Positions 9,771 to 23,304 of a DNA stretch of 64,000 nt are shown piece by piece. Source of the DNA: Nectonema munidae (lineage: Eukaryota > Nematomorpha > Nectonematoida > Nectonematidae). The notes under the pieces were generated by a model. The model saw only the letters and a program-made list of their open reading frames with translations. It made no database searches and was not told the DNA's origin. Within the stretch, counting starts at the first letter, position 1. Every line of letters begins with the position of its first letter. A program made the translations under genes and the position numbers. The DNA lies in the NCBI GenBank assembly GCA_030549495.1, contig JAUIRK010000461.1:434001-498000 (forward strand), given 5' to 3'.

Positions 9771-11250
9771 TGTCGGATAGAAAATGGATTTGGAGTGCTG
9801 TAAATAAAAGTTAATTAATCAAAGAAAGCGCATGGATAATGTAACAGTGGAGATATCAGAATTAATTTTGGGAATATCAAACCGAATATTTAAATTTATA
9901 AGATAAACACGAAAGTTAAGGGTCACATTTAACTCAATACACTGTTAATTGGAAAAGAAATAGATTTTTTAAATAAGTGGCCCTTCCTTGGTCGTCTAAG
10001 TGGGCGTTTCTTTGAAAAGTGTCTTGGAAAGAGGGCGTTGAGTGGGAAAGGCATGGGAAATACTGCTTTAGATGAAAAGATGTAATAACTTTACAAAATG
10101 CACAAGTTACTATGAAAAAATCTCAGGTGATTCAAAATCTACCAACACACGTTCACTTGTAGGACAAGATATCGCAGACATGATGTAAACAGGGAGAGTC
10201 AATGCAGTAATTTGGTTGTTTATAAAAAAAATAATTAGTAGTGATATCATTGATATATTTTATTATTGAAAAGCTATTGGAGTAGCTTGTAACTAAGATA
10301 ATAACTGTCTACCTACTAACATTAAATGTTTTTATTTCTTTCCGTCTTTTTTATATTTTTTTTATTTTTAAATAAATTTAATAATACTTTTGAAAAATAA
10401 ATATTTCTTTATATTTAAAAAAATAGAATTAAATTATCTTAGAGTCATTAGTTTAAATATATGTTTTGTACATTGAATAAATTTTATTGGTTATAAAATT
10501 TATTTTTTAATAAAAACGCTATACATAATACCGTTGTGCCAATAAAAATATGTTAGATTGATTGCTTTTTATCGTTTAAAACTGATATCAAAAAATTTCC
10601 TCAACTCGAACGACGCAAGCCCGAGAGTATATTCTTGATTAACCCCAACCATACTTTCAAAATATATTTTAGATCAAGTTAAATAATTTTGGCAAAAAAT
10701 GGAAGAAAACTTATTTCAAAGAACTATTCAAAAATTAAATATCATCAACTGTCAATGGTTTAAGACATATTCTTCTTTTTAAAGCAAAAGCTTCTAGGAA
10801 CACTGACATTTATTTAGGTGCACTGCTTGTCATAATACATAAAACTTTTTAAATCAAGGAAGCTGGTTTAGGAAATTGCAAAAATGATGATACCACCATT
10901 TTAATATCAGATCAATAGCATCATCAAATTCTCTCATAAAAGCATACGTTTGACATTTTGAAGATTTAAATAAAACTGATATCCGATCCAAACCCAGACA
11001 AAATTTAAACCCATATCCAAACAGTAGGTTCGATTTTTCGAAAATCCATGTGTCGACCCAATCGTATCTCTTAAAAATACAGCTACTTTGATGTATTGAA
11101 CAACATTAAGAGCGCCAAAAGAAATAAAAAAGTTTAAGAAACACCGGTATAGATGATGCCATACAAATATATTTAGTCAATTTTAATTGACCTTTTTAAA
11201 ACAAAAAATGTTTATAATTTATAAATGATTTATTATTAAATTATCCAGGT
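9771..11250. other. Intergenic stretch without recognised features
   Basis: AT-rich sequence with only short frames. No repeat family, RNA gene or exon was recognised before the 3' end of the ATRIP-like gene. Confidence 0.4.
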
Positions 11251-14200
11251 TTAAGTTTCAATAATTTCATCTGAGTTTTCAACATAGGCTAAAAAGTAAT
11301 CTTCAGAAAGATTTTCTTGTAAGTATTCAATTAGTACTAAAATGAAAGTAAAAGCATTCATGATTAGTATTTCATATTATAAAAAACCTGCATATGCATT
11401 CATTGAAAAAGGATTCGTCAACTTTTTAAGGCATAGACTGAAGTTGAAGAGAAGCAAGAACAACTTCGGTTTAATCACTTCTGGAAAAAGGCTTACATGA
11501 AGTTTGCTTGACTTGTTGCAAAGAGTTGAAATAAGTAGATGAAGACAAAAATGTGTATGCGCACTATTAACATTTTTTGAGCAAGAACTATAGAGATTCT
11601 GTAATGCAAGAAACGTCAGAGTAAAAATCTATGAAAAAGAATAGAATAAAAGATGAATGCCTTAAGTATTGCCAGATACAGTGTAAGCAGGAATTATTAC
11701 TTTTGTATGGCACACGCAGACACAGTCACTACCACACATCTTAGAAGGAGAATTAGAAGCTATTAACTTGCAAAGACTTACAAGCAAATTTTCGCTGAGA
11801 GATCTCTTTGAAGTAAAAAAATCTAGAAAAGAGTTTATCATCAAAAAAATAGAACAGCTTTGATTATCCTTATTCTCCATGTTGAAGTTACATCCAAACC
11901 CTGTTAAAGTCGCATAATTCGTTATCAATGATAGAGCAAATGGATGAGATAAATCTAGAAGGTGGTGGAAATTTAGCTGTTGTTTTGGCGACTCTTTTAA
12001 AATAGTATAATCAAATATAAGAGAATAAATTTTAAAGGAAAGAAATTTTGGTGAAGTAGTTGAAGAATGTGATGAGGGCTGCACCCCTTCAGAGATGAGT
12101 TGGGGAAGAGAATAGGCCGAAGAAGAAGAGGATTCAAAGAAAATAGAAGATGCATTTTTAAACGAAGAGATGTGTGGGGTTGAGTAATGAAAATGAGTTT
12201 GCATAGCCCTATCCAATTGTAAATACTCGGAGCAGATGTTTAGGGCATACTCACAAAGATCTTCACAACTTGTTTGCGTAAGCGAAGAACGAGGCAGTAG
12301 GGTATGCATGAGAAGAGATAAAAAGTTTGTGCATTTGTGTACTGCATTCTGCATCAATAACAAACCATTTTTATCTTGAACTAGAGAAAGGTGTAGAGAG
12401 TCGAAAAGCATTATGCACAAAAGTGGGAGGAAAGAAAGCATTGCTAGTTTGGTGCAGCAGCACAAGCCACCATCCGTGTACTTATGTCTAAGATCGCGCG
12501 AGGCATTCACGGAGAAGAAGCAAGACTGAGTCAAATGGAAAGCTAAGTCACGGTGCTCCTCGCTCACCAAAGAGTCTTGTCTAATCAGAAATATTTTTAA
12601 AAAAAATAAATTTTGTATCGCTTTAATTTAAAAGAAATTCTATTGATTCTAAAAATTATTCTGTGCTCAAGAAATTTTAACTAAAAATATTTCAGTGATT
12701 AAATGTATAGCAGTTGAATATTCGAATGTTTCAAACAATCATTTCATTTTAAGAAAGCTTGATAAAGGGCTTATATCAAATGCAGCATATATGGAAATAA
12801 AATGGTTTTGATCATTTCCCCATTACTTTAATTAAAATAAATGATTTAAAAATGTTGAATCTCTTCTGTTATGTCTCCACTAACATGTGAAAAACTGTTA
12901 ATAAATGAATAAATAAACAAGAAAAAGTGAGAAGCCTTGACATTAATGTGTAGAGAGAAATGGGAGATATAGGGAACTATTTTTTTAAATATCAATTAGT
13001 AATATAGTCGCATATAAAATTGCAAAATATATCATACTTTCTTTAAATAAATAAAAGGATTCACAGTATCAAAAAAAGAAAAAGCATGTCTTACATAAGC
13101 GTAAATTGGGTCCGATAAGCGTTATAGCAGTTTATAAGTGAAGAAATTTCGCCAACATCTAAAACGCAATAATCAAATACACCTGGAGGCTCTTCTGGCA
13201 AGCTGCATTCTGTTCCTTAAAAAATAAAAATATATACACTTCCGAGCAATAAAAATGGCCAATGTATATTTTAAACTGGTGAATGAATGCAGCGTTATCC
13301 ATCTTCTTTGGCAGAGACATGAATTATATTTGGGGAGTACTTATTTTTTGAAATTTAGCTCATAATTGGTTCAGTAAAAAACAAAAAAAGTGATAAGAAA
13401 AAACAAAATTCATACTCTTTTTTATAAAAAATCATCTAGTAGTATAAATCAATTCCTCATTCGCCAATATTCCATTTTACAGAATCATTATTTCCTATCT
13501 ATTTTCTAAATACTTGATGCGAGCACAGTGGGTTTAAATTAGATACAAAATTATTACACATTAACTTGGGTAAATGAAATATTGTTCATTAAATTTGAAT
13601 TAATATGCAAAATCTGAAGAATATCATATTAACCCAATTTTTTGCACTGATAAAATATATAATCATTTTTGGTGTACGAAAAACATAAATAGAATTTAAC
13701 AGTACATGAAATATTTGCTATCAATTTAAAAAGAAATATTTAACTAAAAATGCAGTCCAAAAATTATTTATATGAAAGAGTGAATAAAACAATATAAATG
13801 CATAAAAATAAAATGTCCATAAGCAATTCGACACATTTTTGAAGGAACTTCCCGGTCAACAAAGTTTCAATTGTTATCTTCCAAGGGTCAATAAATATAA
13901 TAGTGTACTTTTCTTAGCGAATAAGTTGAATAAAAACAAAAGTTGCTGTCGAAAAGTCCAAAGTTGTTTATTAAAGCTTTATACAAATAATGACGAGACA
14001 CTTCAGGACAGAATAGCGCCTGTTTCTAAAACGTTTATAGAACTCAGTGCTTTCTTCAACCAATTTTCACCATGGCGTTCGTCCAGGGTTGGTTTTATCT
14101 TAAAGTGAGTAAAGCGAATTTTTGATTTGAACCATATCCTATTTGCAAATTATACTGGAATTCTGTTGCATTACTTAAAATTTCAATATATAAAGGCAGT

Positions 14201-17200
14201 AAAAAGAAGTTGAACAGAGACGGGTAAACAGAATATTTTGTGTGAGAAAAACTTTTCGAAGTAATGATACAGATATACGGTCAAGCAACAGGTCTGTTAT
14301 TTTGAAATGAGGATCAGATGTGAAATTTAGAATTGAAATGAAATAGGAACACTCAGAAGAGCTGAGGAAAGAGGGCCAGAGTCGAAAGCATTGAGAACCT
14401 TCGACTCAAACTCGGATAACACTTATAATATAAAAAAATAATAAATTCCTTTTTTATGATTTCTAATAACTCATTCTTTCTATTATTTACTTTAAAAAAT
14501 GGTATAACAAAAAAAGTAAATTTTTTGTAAAGGTATAGGGCATGGTATAAGTTACGACAAATTAATTTTATTAAAGTCGGGTAGGGTCGATGTTTTTACT
14601 CCGAATCCACAGCTATGGCACTCCTTTATTTTTTCTGCGCGTAAACTTTGTACCCAAATAGAGGATCTGTAGCCATGATTCTTTGCCTCCATTTGATTGT
14701 CTTGGGCACCTTCGTTATTAAGACTCAGTTCTTGGAGTCTCTTCGCCAAACCACATCTTCATCTTATATATTGGCATTCTCTGCTTCTTTTTTCTTTCAC
14801 TGTTTCTTCCCACGCGTTTCGTACTACTTCATTTTGATTCTTAGCACATGTCCATACCAGTGAGGCTTGCTTTTTTCGATTCTTTCATCTTTCGTTTTTA
14901 GGTTCCAACATTTTGCGCTAAATATCATTGCTAGTCTCATCATTGTGTAAATAATAAGGAATTTAAAGTTATTCCCCTGATTGAGTTTGTTTTCATGTTT
15001 AACATCGAAAATTACTATTTTTTCAATTTTCTACTACACACCATAATTTGTCTTTTTTAAGACGTTTTTGTCATATCACAAGTCTTTGTTGTAGTTCTAG
15101 TTACATAATCTGCAGAAAATAACCCCGAAGCTTTTCTGCTTCCAAATATTCAAATATGACGTTATTGATAATTGCAAATAAAAGTGGACTCAAAACTGAC
15201 CCTTGATGGACCAACACAAAATTCTAACTCTTTTGAGATCACTAAAAAATTTTCCCAAGGCTGTTTTTCACTCATTGTATGTCTCCTTCACAACTCTTAC
15301 TAATTTTTCAGTTATTAATCGTTTCCTCATGCACCAGTGCACCATAAGCTTTTTTGAAATCACGGCAAAAACAGAAAGATTATCTTCTATTCTTTTCTCT
15401 ATCTATTGTTTCACAGTAAGAAAATTAAATAAAATCTTTAAGAAATTAAATTTTAATTTTAACCCATCTTCTAATATTTGATATATCTATAGTCATCACA
15501 CTCTTTATTGTAGCCTTTCTTTTTGTTTTACCAAACTTTGAAAATTTCAATAAAAATTTCACTACATCCGGCTGCTTAGTGCCTCTTTTATTTAATTTAC
15601 ACTTAACTCCATTTTCAGACCCTTGTCTTTTAGCGTTTCTTCTATTTCTCCTCTTCGATTTTCTACATTCAGCAGTTCCCCAAAGTATTCTCCCCATCTA
15701 TCTTCTATGTGCATACTATCAAAAAGGATTTATACCTCTTTATCTTTGGTTATATCACATTTCAAATCTCTTCATTTTTCCTTTTTTTGCTTTTGGAATC
15801 TTGTATATCACTTCTTCTTTTCCATTTAGCTCCCCGTAAAGCTCCTGTGTTCCTTGTTCTCTAAAAATAGCAATATTAATTTTAGAATTGCTTTTATTTT
15901 TTCCTACGTGGTTTTGTTTTTCTTAGTACATTTTCATTAGCTTTTATCAAAAAATTACAAGTTTTAAAAGTTTTCCTCACTTTATCTCTTGAATATATGT
16001 TTCAACAGCTCTTTAAACCCGATTTTTACTTCAGATTTGTCCAACTTCCACGTTATGAATCTCCCGATCTTTTAAACTTTACGTTTCTTATCTTTGCTCA
16101 TCCACATATCCAGTATCACAATACTGTGGTGGTTAACATAACCACTACCGGGAATGTGTCTATAATTTTTTATAACTTTTGCGTTTTTTGCCTTATCAAA
16201 ATATAATCAATTTGACTGCTTTTCCTCCGCTTCTATATGTGACAAAATACTCCCTTTTTTCAGTAACTTGTATTGCAAAATATGAAATCTTGCCTTTGGG
16301 CCATATCTAATTTCTTCTCTACTTTGTCGTTTCTTTTTCCATATGCGTTTAATGCTTTTGCTCAATTATATCCATCAGCTATCTCACAGATATTTCATTA
16401 CCAATTCCCTTTATTATCAGTTTCTTATTTTTTAATATCCTTTCCATCCATAAATACTCCTTTTTCATTTTTTTAGATGAAGTTAGAGGTCCATAAGATG
16501 TTTTTAGGTAGATTGCCATTATTCTGTAACCAACCCTCTCAATACATACCACAATATTTTCCACTTTTGCGATAAAGCATTACCAACTCCATATTTTCTG
16601 TATGTTTTTCTACTACAGACGATTTTATAATCTTCCCTATTTCTCCCTTCCCACTTTATTTTTTGAATATACATGATATCGATTGTCATTGTTTTCATTT
16701 CATCTGCTAATTCAGTGCATATACCAGCATTTTATGTTGCATCTATTTCATCTTGCCAATCTCAATCTTTCTTCCATTTTATTTTTAACCGCTGATTTTC
16801 CAAAATGTTTATGTGAGCCATCATACTCATCAAGGCTTTCATTTGTTTTCTCACCATTCTTTTTGAAGTAGGTAGGAGTATTTTGGACTCTACCATGGGC
16901 TATTCTTTTGAATGATGGCATTAGTAAATTAAAGCAGTCGTTTATATGCCTGGATGCACCAACCATTTTATTTTAAAAATTGGAAAGTATTAGACTTTGA
17001 TGATCCAAGAATCTAACGAACAAAACATTAGTTAGTACAGCCCTGACACTTAGAGAATATGAAATTAATATAAACTTAATTTCATTATATGTATATTCCT
17101 AGTTCGAAAAAGTATCCATGAAAAAGATTAATATGATACAATAATATAAAATTAAAATGAAATAATGAATTAATTTTTGACAATGGACTTATACTAACAA

Positions 17201-18244
17201 TATAAAGTAAATAAAATCAAAATATAGAAAAATTATTGATATCATTGACGGTAACGATCAAACTGTTAACTTTGATAAGATGGGCTTTCTACCTGTAATA
17301 AGAAAGCAGATTTATAATAAAAAATTCCTGTTTGCTATGAGAAACGAAGATAAGAAATATTAACCATGATAAAATCTAAAACCTTAGCAAAGAAATAGGA
17401 CACAAGTAGAGAAAGGAGATTATAAACACAAAGAGAAGAGTTGTTATAAGCAGCTTTTGATGCTTTAATTTTAGACAAAGCCAGTAGATAGGCATGTATA
17501 TTAGTGCCCCATTTGGCCCATCCAAATATAAATTTCTGGCGAGGTTACTGTATGCGCCCATATTTATCAGCCCTAAACGAATCACGATTATTATGAGTTT
17601 GTATTCATTTTAATGCAAATTTAAAGAAATTAAATATTTTGAAAAAAGGTTCCGCCTTAGATATGTAATATTTCAAATGATTAAAATCGAGTATTTGAAT
17701 TATTTCTATATTTTAAGCTATTAGATACATAGGTAATAAACTTTGACAGTAATTTTTTTTGAAAATACATTAAAAAATTTATTTTATATATTCAAATTTT
17801 AAATTAAAAAAATATTTTTTATCAATAAACAAGTCAGGAGATATAAAGATACTCCTAAATGGGCATTTAGAGTAGTCAATGACACCCAAAATTGAAAAAA
17901 CTTAAATAATAATTAACTAAAAGAATTACTTGTTTTTTTCATCCTTTTAAGATGCAAGCACTCATTTTGAACCTTTAATTTCTCCATTTGCTTTAAAAAA
18001 AGGAAAAATATAAGTGATCGATTTAAAAATAGAAGATATTACAGTGAACTCAAGTTGGGAGCAAATGGCATTATATTTATTTTCCTCTGAACGTTTTTTA
18101 TCTAATTGACTAGACAAATTTTTAAACTGTCCTTCTTGTCTACATTTTTCTTTTTCGAGCAAAATAACTTGATCCATTAATTTCTTGTTTTCGGCCTTCA
18201 GCATCTGAATTTCACCTTTAAGAGTGAACAAATCTTCATTCATC
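11251..18244 (-). CDS. ATRIP-like checkpoint protein (ATR partner), six exons, 5' end not found
   Basis: ATRIP binds RPA-coated single-stranded DNA and brings the ATR kinase to damaged forks. Exons on the minus strand: 18244-18043, 17990-17930, 13215-13095, 12580-11701, 11628-11388 and 11336-11251. All junctions are GT-AG and all phases agree, giving about 528 residues plus a missing N-terminus. Exon 1 is a coiled coil (FTLKGEIQMLKAENKKL), where ATRIP has its GEIxxLR coiled coil. Exon 2 continues it (QLEFT then QMEKLKVQNE). Exon 4 has LAFHLTQSCFF and a GG...LSFLP segment like the start of ATRIP's helical-repeat region, and exon 5 has KPKLFLLLF. The acidic end (EDYFLAYVENSDEIIET) also fits. 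AATAAA follows the stop. The RPA-binding N-terminal motif was not found upstream. Exon structure is strong; the family name rests on remembered similarity and could be wrong. Confidence 0.65.
13216..14550. other. Intron sequence of the ATRIP-like gene
   Basis: AT-rich, with a 90-codon open frame at 13839-14108 that has no features I recognise (it contains LPGQQSFNCYLPRVNK). I saw no splice pattern that would make it an exon. Confidence 0.35.
14560..16970 (-). pseudogene. LINE-B relic, antisense in the ATRIP-like intron position (minus strand)
   Basis: On the minus strand about 16970 to 16560 resembles the endonuclease start, about 15220-15150 encodes the RT motif LVHQGSVLSPLLFAII, about 14860-14780 has HWYGHVLRI, and 14749-14552 has KRLQELSLNNEGAQDNQ followed by a tail like the LINE-B C-terminus. 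Many stops and shifts break it. Gene and relic lie on the same strand, so the relic would be carried in the pre-mRNA in sense. Confidence 0.6.
16971..17929. other. Intron sequence, nothing recognised
   Basis: AT-rich stretch between the LINE-B relic and exon 2 of the ATRIP-like gene. A 69-codon open frame at 17376-17585 has no recognisable motif. Confidence 0.35.
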
Positions 18245-18733
18245 CTTATAAAGAAAGATAGACGTTTAAAATAGTTTTTACAAAAATGACAATTTTTTTA
18301 TGTAGAAAGAAAAACAATTTTTTTGGTATATTACGACAGACCAATGTTCGCCTAAAGCGAGCGGTTGAGAGACCATTCCTTTAATTTAAATTAGTTTCGC
18401 CTAAAACTAAATTTGTTAGTTTATAGAGCTTATTAAAACAAAAAATTTCATCTTTTACTAATTAATAAATATACATTTTGAAAAAAAAAGTCACAAAATT
18501 TGAGTACATTTCTGGTTTTTATTCGAGTACTTTCAAAAAACCTGTAATGGACAATTTTCTGAGAAAGATTTACTATTCGATAGTTTTTACATTAGATATA
18601 CTATTCAATCTGTATGGTGAATAAAGCTATTTTCACATAAAAAATTGTCAAAGTTTTCCAATTGAAAATTTTTGAAGTTATTGGTATAGAATCTGTACGC
18701 TGCGCAAATCAGAAAAGAAAAAAATTTAGATAT

Positions 18734-19830
18734 ATCCCAGGGGCGCATATCCTCAAAATTTTTGGGGAGCGAACTTTTTTTTTATAATTTTCAAAATTTT
18801 ATTATAAAAGAATTTTTGTACAATGAAGACATCAGCATTATTACCCGACATTATTCTTGCACTGTAAGCCCTCAATCCCACCACAACTGTACAAATTTTA
18901 TGAAGTCAAATTACCTTGTTTGTCATTCTGATTGCATCAACCTTCTAGCTCAGTGATTTTCAGACTGGGGTCCGGGGAACCGCGAAAAAGTTCTATGCGG
19001 ATCGAGAAGACACTGAGTAAATCGTTTTTTGAAAAATAGTACACCCATATTGGGTCATTTGCCATTTTTTGCAAATAAAACACATTTAAAAAGAATAAAT
19101 AAGTTAGTCTTTGAATTGAGTACTATTTTTTTCTTTTATTGTTTTTCAGGCCTAATTTGTAAATGTGTATTTTTCTTAATAGCTAAAAAATGAAATATGA
19201 CGACTCACACTTGAAATTTCTTTTTACTGCATTAAAGTCTGATGGGGAAGATGAACCTAAGTGTCCTTTGTGTTCTGAAGTGTTAGCATCCACTTTTTTA
19301 AAGCCCATCAAGTGAAGCTTGCTCTGGTAGTGAAGCACTCGAGTTCGGTAAACAAAACTATTGGCTGAACGATTGACAAATTTATGCTTGATAAATAACA
19401 TAGGAATGTTTTTGCAAAATATTAAGTATGGTTTGAAAAGTTTCAAATAAATATCTGTTGTCAAAAAGTCCCACAACATAGCAGAACAGTTGATATTACA
19501 TTGCCGCATTGAATGTGCTAGAAGTTCTGAAGTTGTAAAGATGAAAATATTTGCCTCGCTCAAAAATGCATGGACTCTTATTCAAATGACTGGCTACATT
19601 ACTGCCTCTGATCAAATATAGCTCAAACATGCATTACTATAACAAAGAAGTGGACGTTAATAAAAAAAATAGATTTGAAATATTCATTCTAACCCTAACC
19701 TAAACAAGAAAAGTAATATCGGAAATCTACTCAAAAGACAAACAAGTCTAATAAATACTATAAAAAAATATATAATTCAGAAAATTAAATTATTTGGGGG
19801 GAGGGGCGAAAGGCTTTTTCGCCCCCTGGA
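18734..19830. repeat. Dispersed repeat X with CAGGGGCG-type ends, split by a hAT relic
   Basis: The left end reads CCAGGGGCGCATATCCTC and the right end, reversed, reads CCAGGGGGCGAAAAAGCC. Left sequence (GAGCGAACTTTTTTTTTAT... to about 18950) recurs at 38745-38890, and right-end sequence (TCGCCCCCTGGAAATCACATTG) recurs at about 48320-48345. The flanks show no matching 8-bp duplication, so the element limits are uncertain. Positions 18953 to about 19600 belong to an inserted hAT. Confidence 0.45.
18953..19600 (+). pseudogene. hAT relic of ZBED5/SCAND3 type, 5' part
   Basis: It starts with a hAT terminus, CAGTGATTTTCAGACTGGGG. At 19190-19310 a frame encodes MKYDDSHLKFLFTALKSDGE followed by CPLCSEVLAS, the BED-type finger opening of ZBED5/SCAND3-like transposases. 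Further on VVKKSHNIAEQLIL fits the next conserved block. Stops and a missing 3' half show it is a truncated relic. Confidence 0.7.
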
Positions 19831-20117
19831 AATCACATTGGGCCGTCAACAGTTACTCATATCAACAGATCCTTAGATAAAGGTAAGGTTTATATTTAAA
19901 TTGTAATGATATGAGAAGCTGCAAGTTTACCTAGAAAGAGATAATATTGAGAGAATTGAATATAATAACGCATTTACATCAAGTATATGAATAGAAAGAG
20001 TTTTGGTAAAATATTTGCTCTTAGTTGATAATACACGTGGTTAAAAGAATTGTTAGATATTTTATCACATTTATGCAGTTCTCGTCTTATAAGCACGAAT
20101 TCTTTGATCATCTAAAG

Positions 20118-20531
20118 CAGGGGTCGGTAACCTACAGAACGCGTGCCACACGTGGTACGCGAAGCAATTTTCAGTGGAACGCAAAAATTCTAAGGTTTAC
20201 AATTCATTTACACATAAAGTAAAATAAATTTTTAAACACTTTTTATAATAGATCTTAAAGGCAATCAATGCTTTATGCGCAACCATTTTTATTTAGTATT
20301 ATGCCGATATTGAAGAGTTGGCTAAAGTTATCAAAGAGTCAAGCACTAATTACTTATATAATTTTTTTATTGCTAATTATAATTTTACTTATTATTGTAT
20401 ATTTATGTAAATGTGTATATAAAACAATTATGTTAATTTTGGTTTGGATAAATATACATATGAGGTTGGCACTCGAGATGATTTGAGAAGTGTTAAGTTG
20501 GCACGCCGTTAGCATAAGGTTGCAGCCCCTG
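20118..20531. mobile_element. Non-autonomous hAT element, 414 bp
   Basis: Ends are CAGGGGTCGGTAACCTACAG and GCATAAGGTTGCAGCCCCTG, with inner pairs GCGTGCCAC/GGCACGCCG. The flanking 8-mers ATCTAAAG (20110-20117) and ATCTATAG (20532-20539) differ at one position and fit the TCTA-centred target preferred by many hATs. No coding frame. Confidence 0.88.
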
Positions 20532-21450
20532 ATCTATAGGTCAAAAAATATATAAAAAAAAATAAATATTACTATATGTCAAGAAATTTTGATTTTTGCA
20601 ATTTCTAAATTTTCAAAAAAGTGTCTCCTTTCTTTATATTTTATTAATTCTTTATTTAAACTAATATAAGATTCTATAAACTTTCAAATTCATTTCTATT
20701 TCTTGAGACTTATACCAAGTGACCAGTCGAAATTAGGAGGGGGAGGTATCTAATAAAATTTAAGAGTGGGAGTCGGACCTTTTTAAGTATTAAAAATAAT
20801 TTTAAAGTATTTGAAAAATGAAAAAATATTATAATTTTTGTAAGCATATGAAAAGGAAGCTCTTTTTCTTTAGTCAAGGCAAAAAGTAAAAGCTGGGATT
20901 AAATATTTCATTTTAAGTGCGTAGGATTTGGATTTTTTATGCACCATGTAGTTGGACACGGATAATTTCCCTCGCATTCTGCAACCCTGAATAAAAAATA
21001 TTGAATATTTTTCCATCTTTTCGTTATAAAAATATGTAGAATAGAAATATCAATTAAATTTCGATCCAATAACATAGAACTATATATACGATTTTGCTTC
21101 ACTATTAAAATGGGGAATTGTTTAAAAAAGAACTCATTTTTCCTACATTTAAATTATATTTAAATTGATTGCTTTATTTTTAATTGTATCAAATAAAGAA
21201 TAAAATATAAGTTTCGCAAAAGAGTATTTAAACACAAATATTGTCACAAGGGATAAAAACAAAAGGAATGCTCAAGCTTTCATTGACTTAATGAAACTCA
21301 ATTAAATAAAAAGCATACAAAAAATTCCAGCGTATAGATCGATTTCAGATTTAAATATCTAATATCTTTAGGAAGAAAAAATAATATATAGAAAAATAAA
21401 AATGGAATAGATGCAAACCATATGCTCATATAATGCGCAAGTACAATAAC

Positions 21451-22644
21451 CAGGGCGAAGAAAAATTGACCCAAAAAAATGGAAAAAATTTACCTTTACT
21501 CAGGGAAAAAAATTGACTTTATTGACTTTTTAAAATTTCATTGAATTGAACAACTATGAACACTTTAGAGAAAGTATTGAAAATTATTTCAAAGAATGCA
21601 TGACTTTGTAATACAACAACATATAATTAATGACATTTTCTGATTTAAAATTCGATCATTTTCTAGTAGTTTTTTCAGTTTAGAAAAAGATCTTTATACT
21701 TCTAAAGTTAAAACTTGACAATTTTGTAATTTGGGATAAGTATTGCGAGAGATTTGAGAATTTTCCATATTCATGATTTTATTGATTTCACTCTATTTGA
21801 ATCTATTTTCAGATAACTTTTAATGAAATAATGTTGAAACAAGTAAAGGCATCTTCGACTGAAAAAGTCTCATGTTGACTTTTTCCAACTAAATCAATGA
21901 ATCGTGAATATTCTCTAATTATTGTTAGCAAGTTTTGACACAGATTTTCTTTTTTTAACAATTTCTTGATATTTGGCAATAAAATTCCATCATCTTTATC
22001 ATTAATTTCTTCACTGCTGGAAGATTTTAATGAAAATATTTTGCTGCTTGCAACCAATTTGTCAATTTCGTTACAAATGGAACTGGAGTGTTGCCAATAG
22101 GTTTGAAAAGAGAACGTCAATTTCTATTACTAATTTTGAATGATTTAATGCCAGTAATCTACAATTTTGCAAGATAACTTAACTTTTAAGGTAAACTTGT
22201 GTAAAAGATGAGAAAAACATGCAATGATAAAAAAAAGTTTGGAAATAAAATTCCATAACTTCTGCAGCGGATATATCGTATGTAACCGCGTTCGTCAACA
22301 AAAAAAAATTTGTCTTACAAAAAACTTCTTTATGTTTAACCTAAGTCAGGCAAACTTTACAGTAAAACCTTTTATTAGATGAAAAAACCCCAACTATTCT
22401 GGAAGTGTTGACATAAAGAAGAAATCTTGTATGTATCGCTTATAACGATTTTAGGAACATTGAATCAAAAAGTGTTAAATATAAAAATTGACTTTATTGA
22501 CCTAAACTCGAAAAATTGACTTTGATTGACTTAAAAATTTGAAATTAGTTCAAAAAAATTTAAACTAAATAAGTAAAGATCTTCTTCAAAGAGTTTTTGC
22601 TAAACGGAAATAAAAGTTGACTTTATTGACTTTTACTCGCCCTG
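21451..22644 (-). mobile_element. hAT element with exact target duplication
   Basis: Termini CAGGGCGAAGAAAAATTGAC (21451) and, reversed, CAGGGCGAGTAAAAGTCAAT (ending 22644) are flanked by a perfect 8-bp duplication ACAATAAC (21443-21450, 22645-22652). The motif TTGACTTTATTGAC recurs next to both ends. A minus-strand frame at 22120-21809 (SSICNEIDKLVASSKIF, then LTIIREYSRFIDLVGKS) lies inside and is probably what remains of its transposase. I cannot assign it to a hAT subfamily. Confidence 0.85.
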
Positions 22645-22652
22645 ACAATAAC

Positions 22653-23288
22653 AAATATAGAGGCTAGTTTTCCTTATGCTAATAAAGCATGAAGGTATCG
22701 TTACGCATTGATTCTCAATACACATCTTCCCATGAAAAAGTTAGGGAGAGACGGAGTGGAGAAATGGGCAGGCGAAAACAAAGAAAAGTTTCTTTACATA
22801 TATTTGTAGCTTTACTATTCCACCATTCGACGTGAATCGAAAAATAGTAAATATAGACTTTGATCTTTATTGCCTGATTTACTTGATCCTTCTTTATGAA
22901 GAGGATTAAAGCAGGTATAGGCAACATTTATTTACCCGTGGACAAAATTAAGTTTTCAGAGCCTAGTTGTTGGCCAAAGTTATCATTACAGGCTTAGAAT
23001 AAATGTACATGATTTACTTTCATAATATACGATACAATATACCCCCTATACTCTTTATGTGTTTAAAAAAAACTTACAAATAATGGTATGGGTATTTTTT
23101 GTAACGAAAAAATGGAAATAAGGAGAACTAATCCCGAATGTTTTTATATAAAAATTATAAGATCACCCATATATTTCTGCATATAAAAGCCAATCTTTAA
23201 AAACGTCTTCAAACACAATCAAGAATATATAATTTTATTAAAAATTGAAACATTCAATCTTGTTATCAAAAATCAAATTTTTTTTCAC
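22653..23288. other. Intergenic stretch; possible hAT-like end near 22914
   Basis: The words CAGGTATAGGCAACATTTAT near 22914 resemble a hAT terminus, but I found no partner end or duplication. Otherwise AT-rich and featureless. Confidence 0.3.
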
Positions 23289-23304
23289 TTGAATAAATTC
23301 TTTT

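Noticed and set aside
13839-14108. 90-codon open frame as an extra ATRIP-like exon or separate gene
   Set aside because: It lies on the opposite strand to the gene and shows no motif or splice context.
20908-21102. Minus-strand exon after an acceptor TTTTTTATTCAG, possibly an upstream exon of the ATRIP-like gene
   Set aside because: Three different frames look equally plausible and none resembles an ATRIP N-terminus or has a usable donor.
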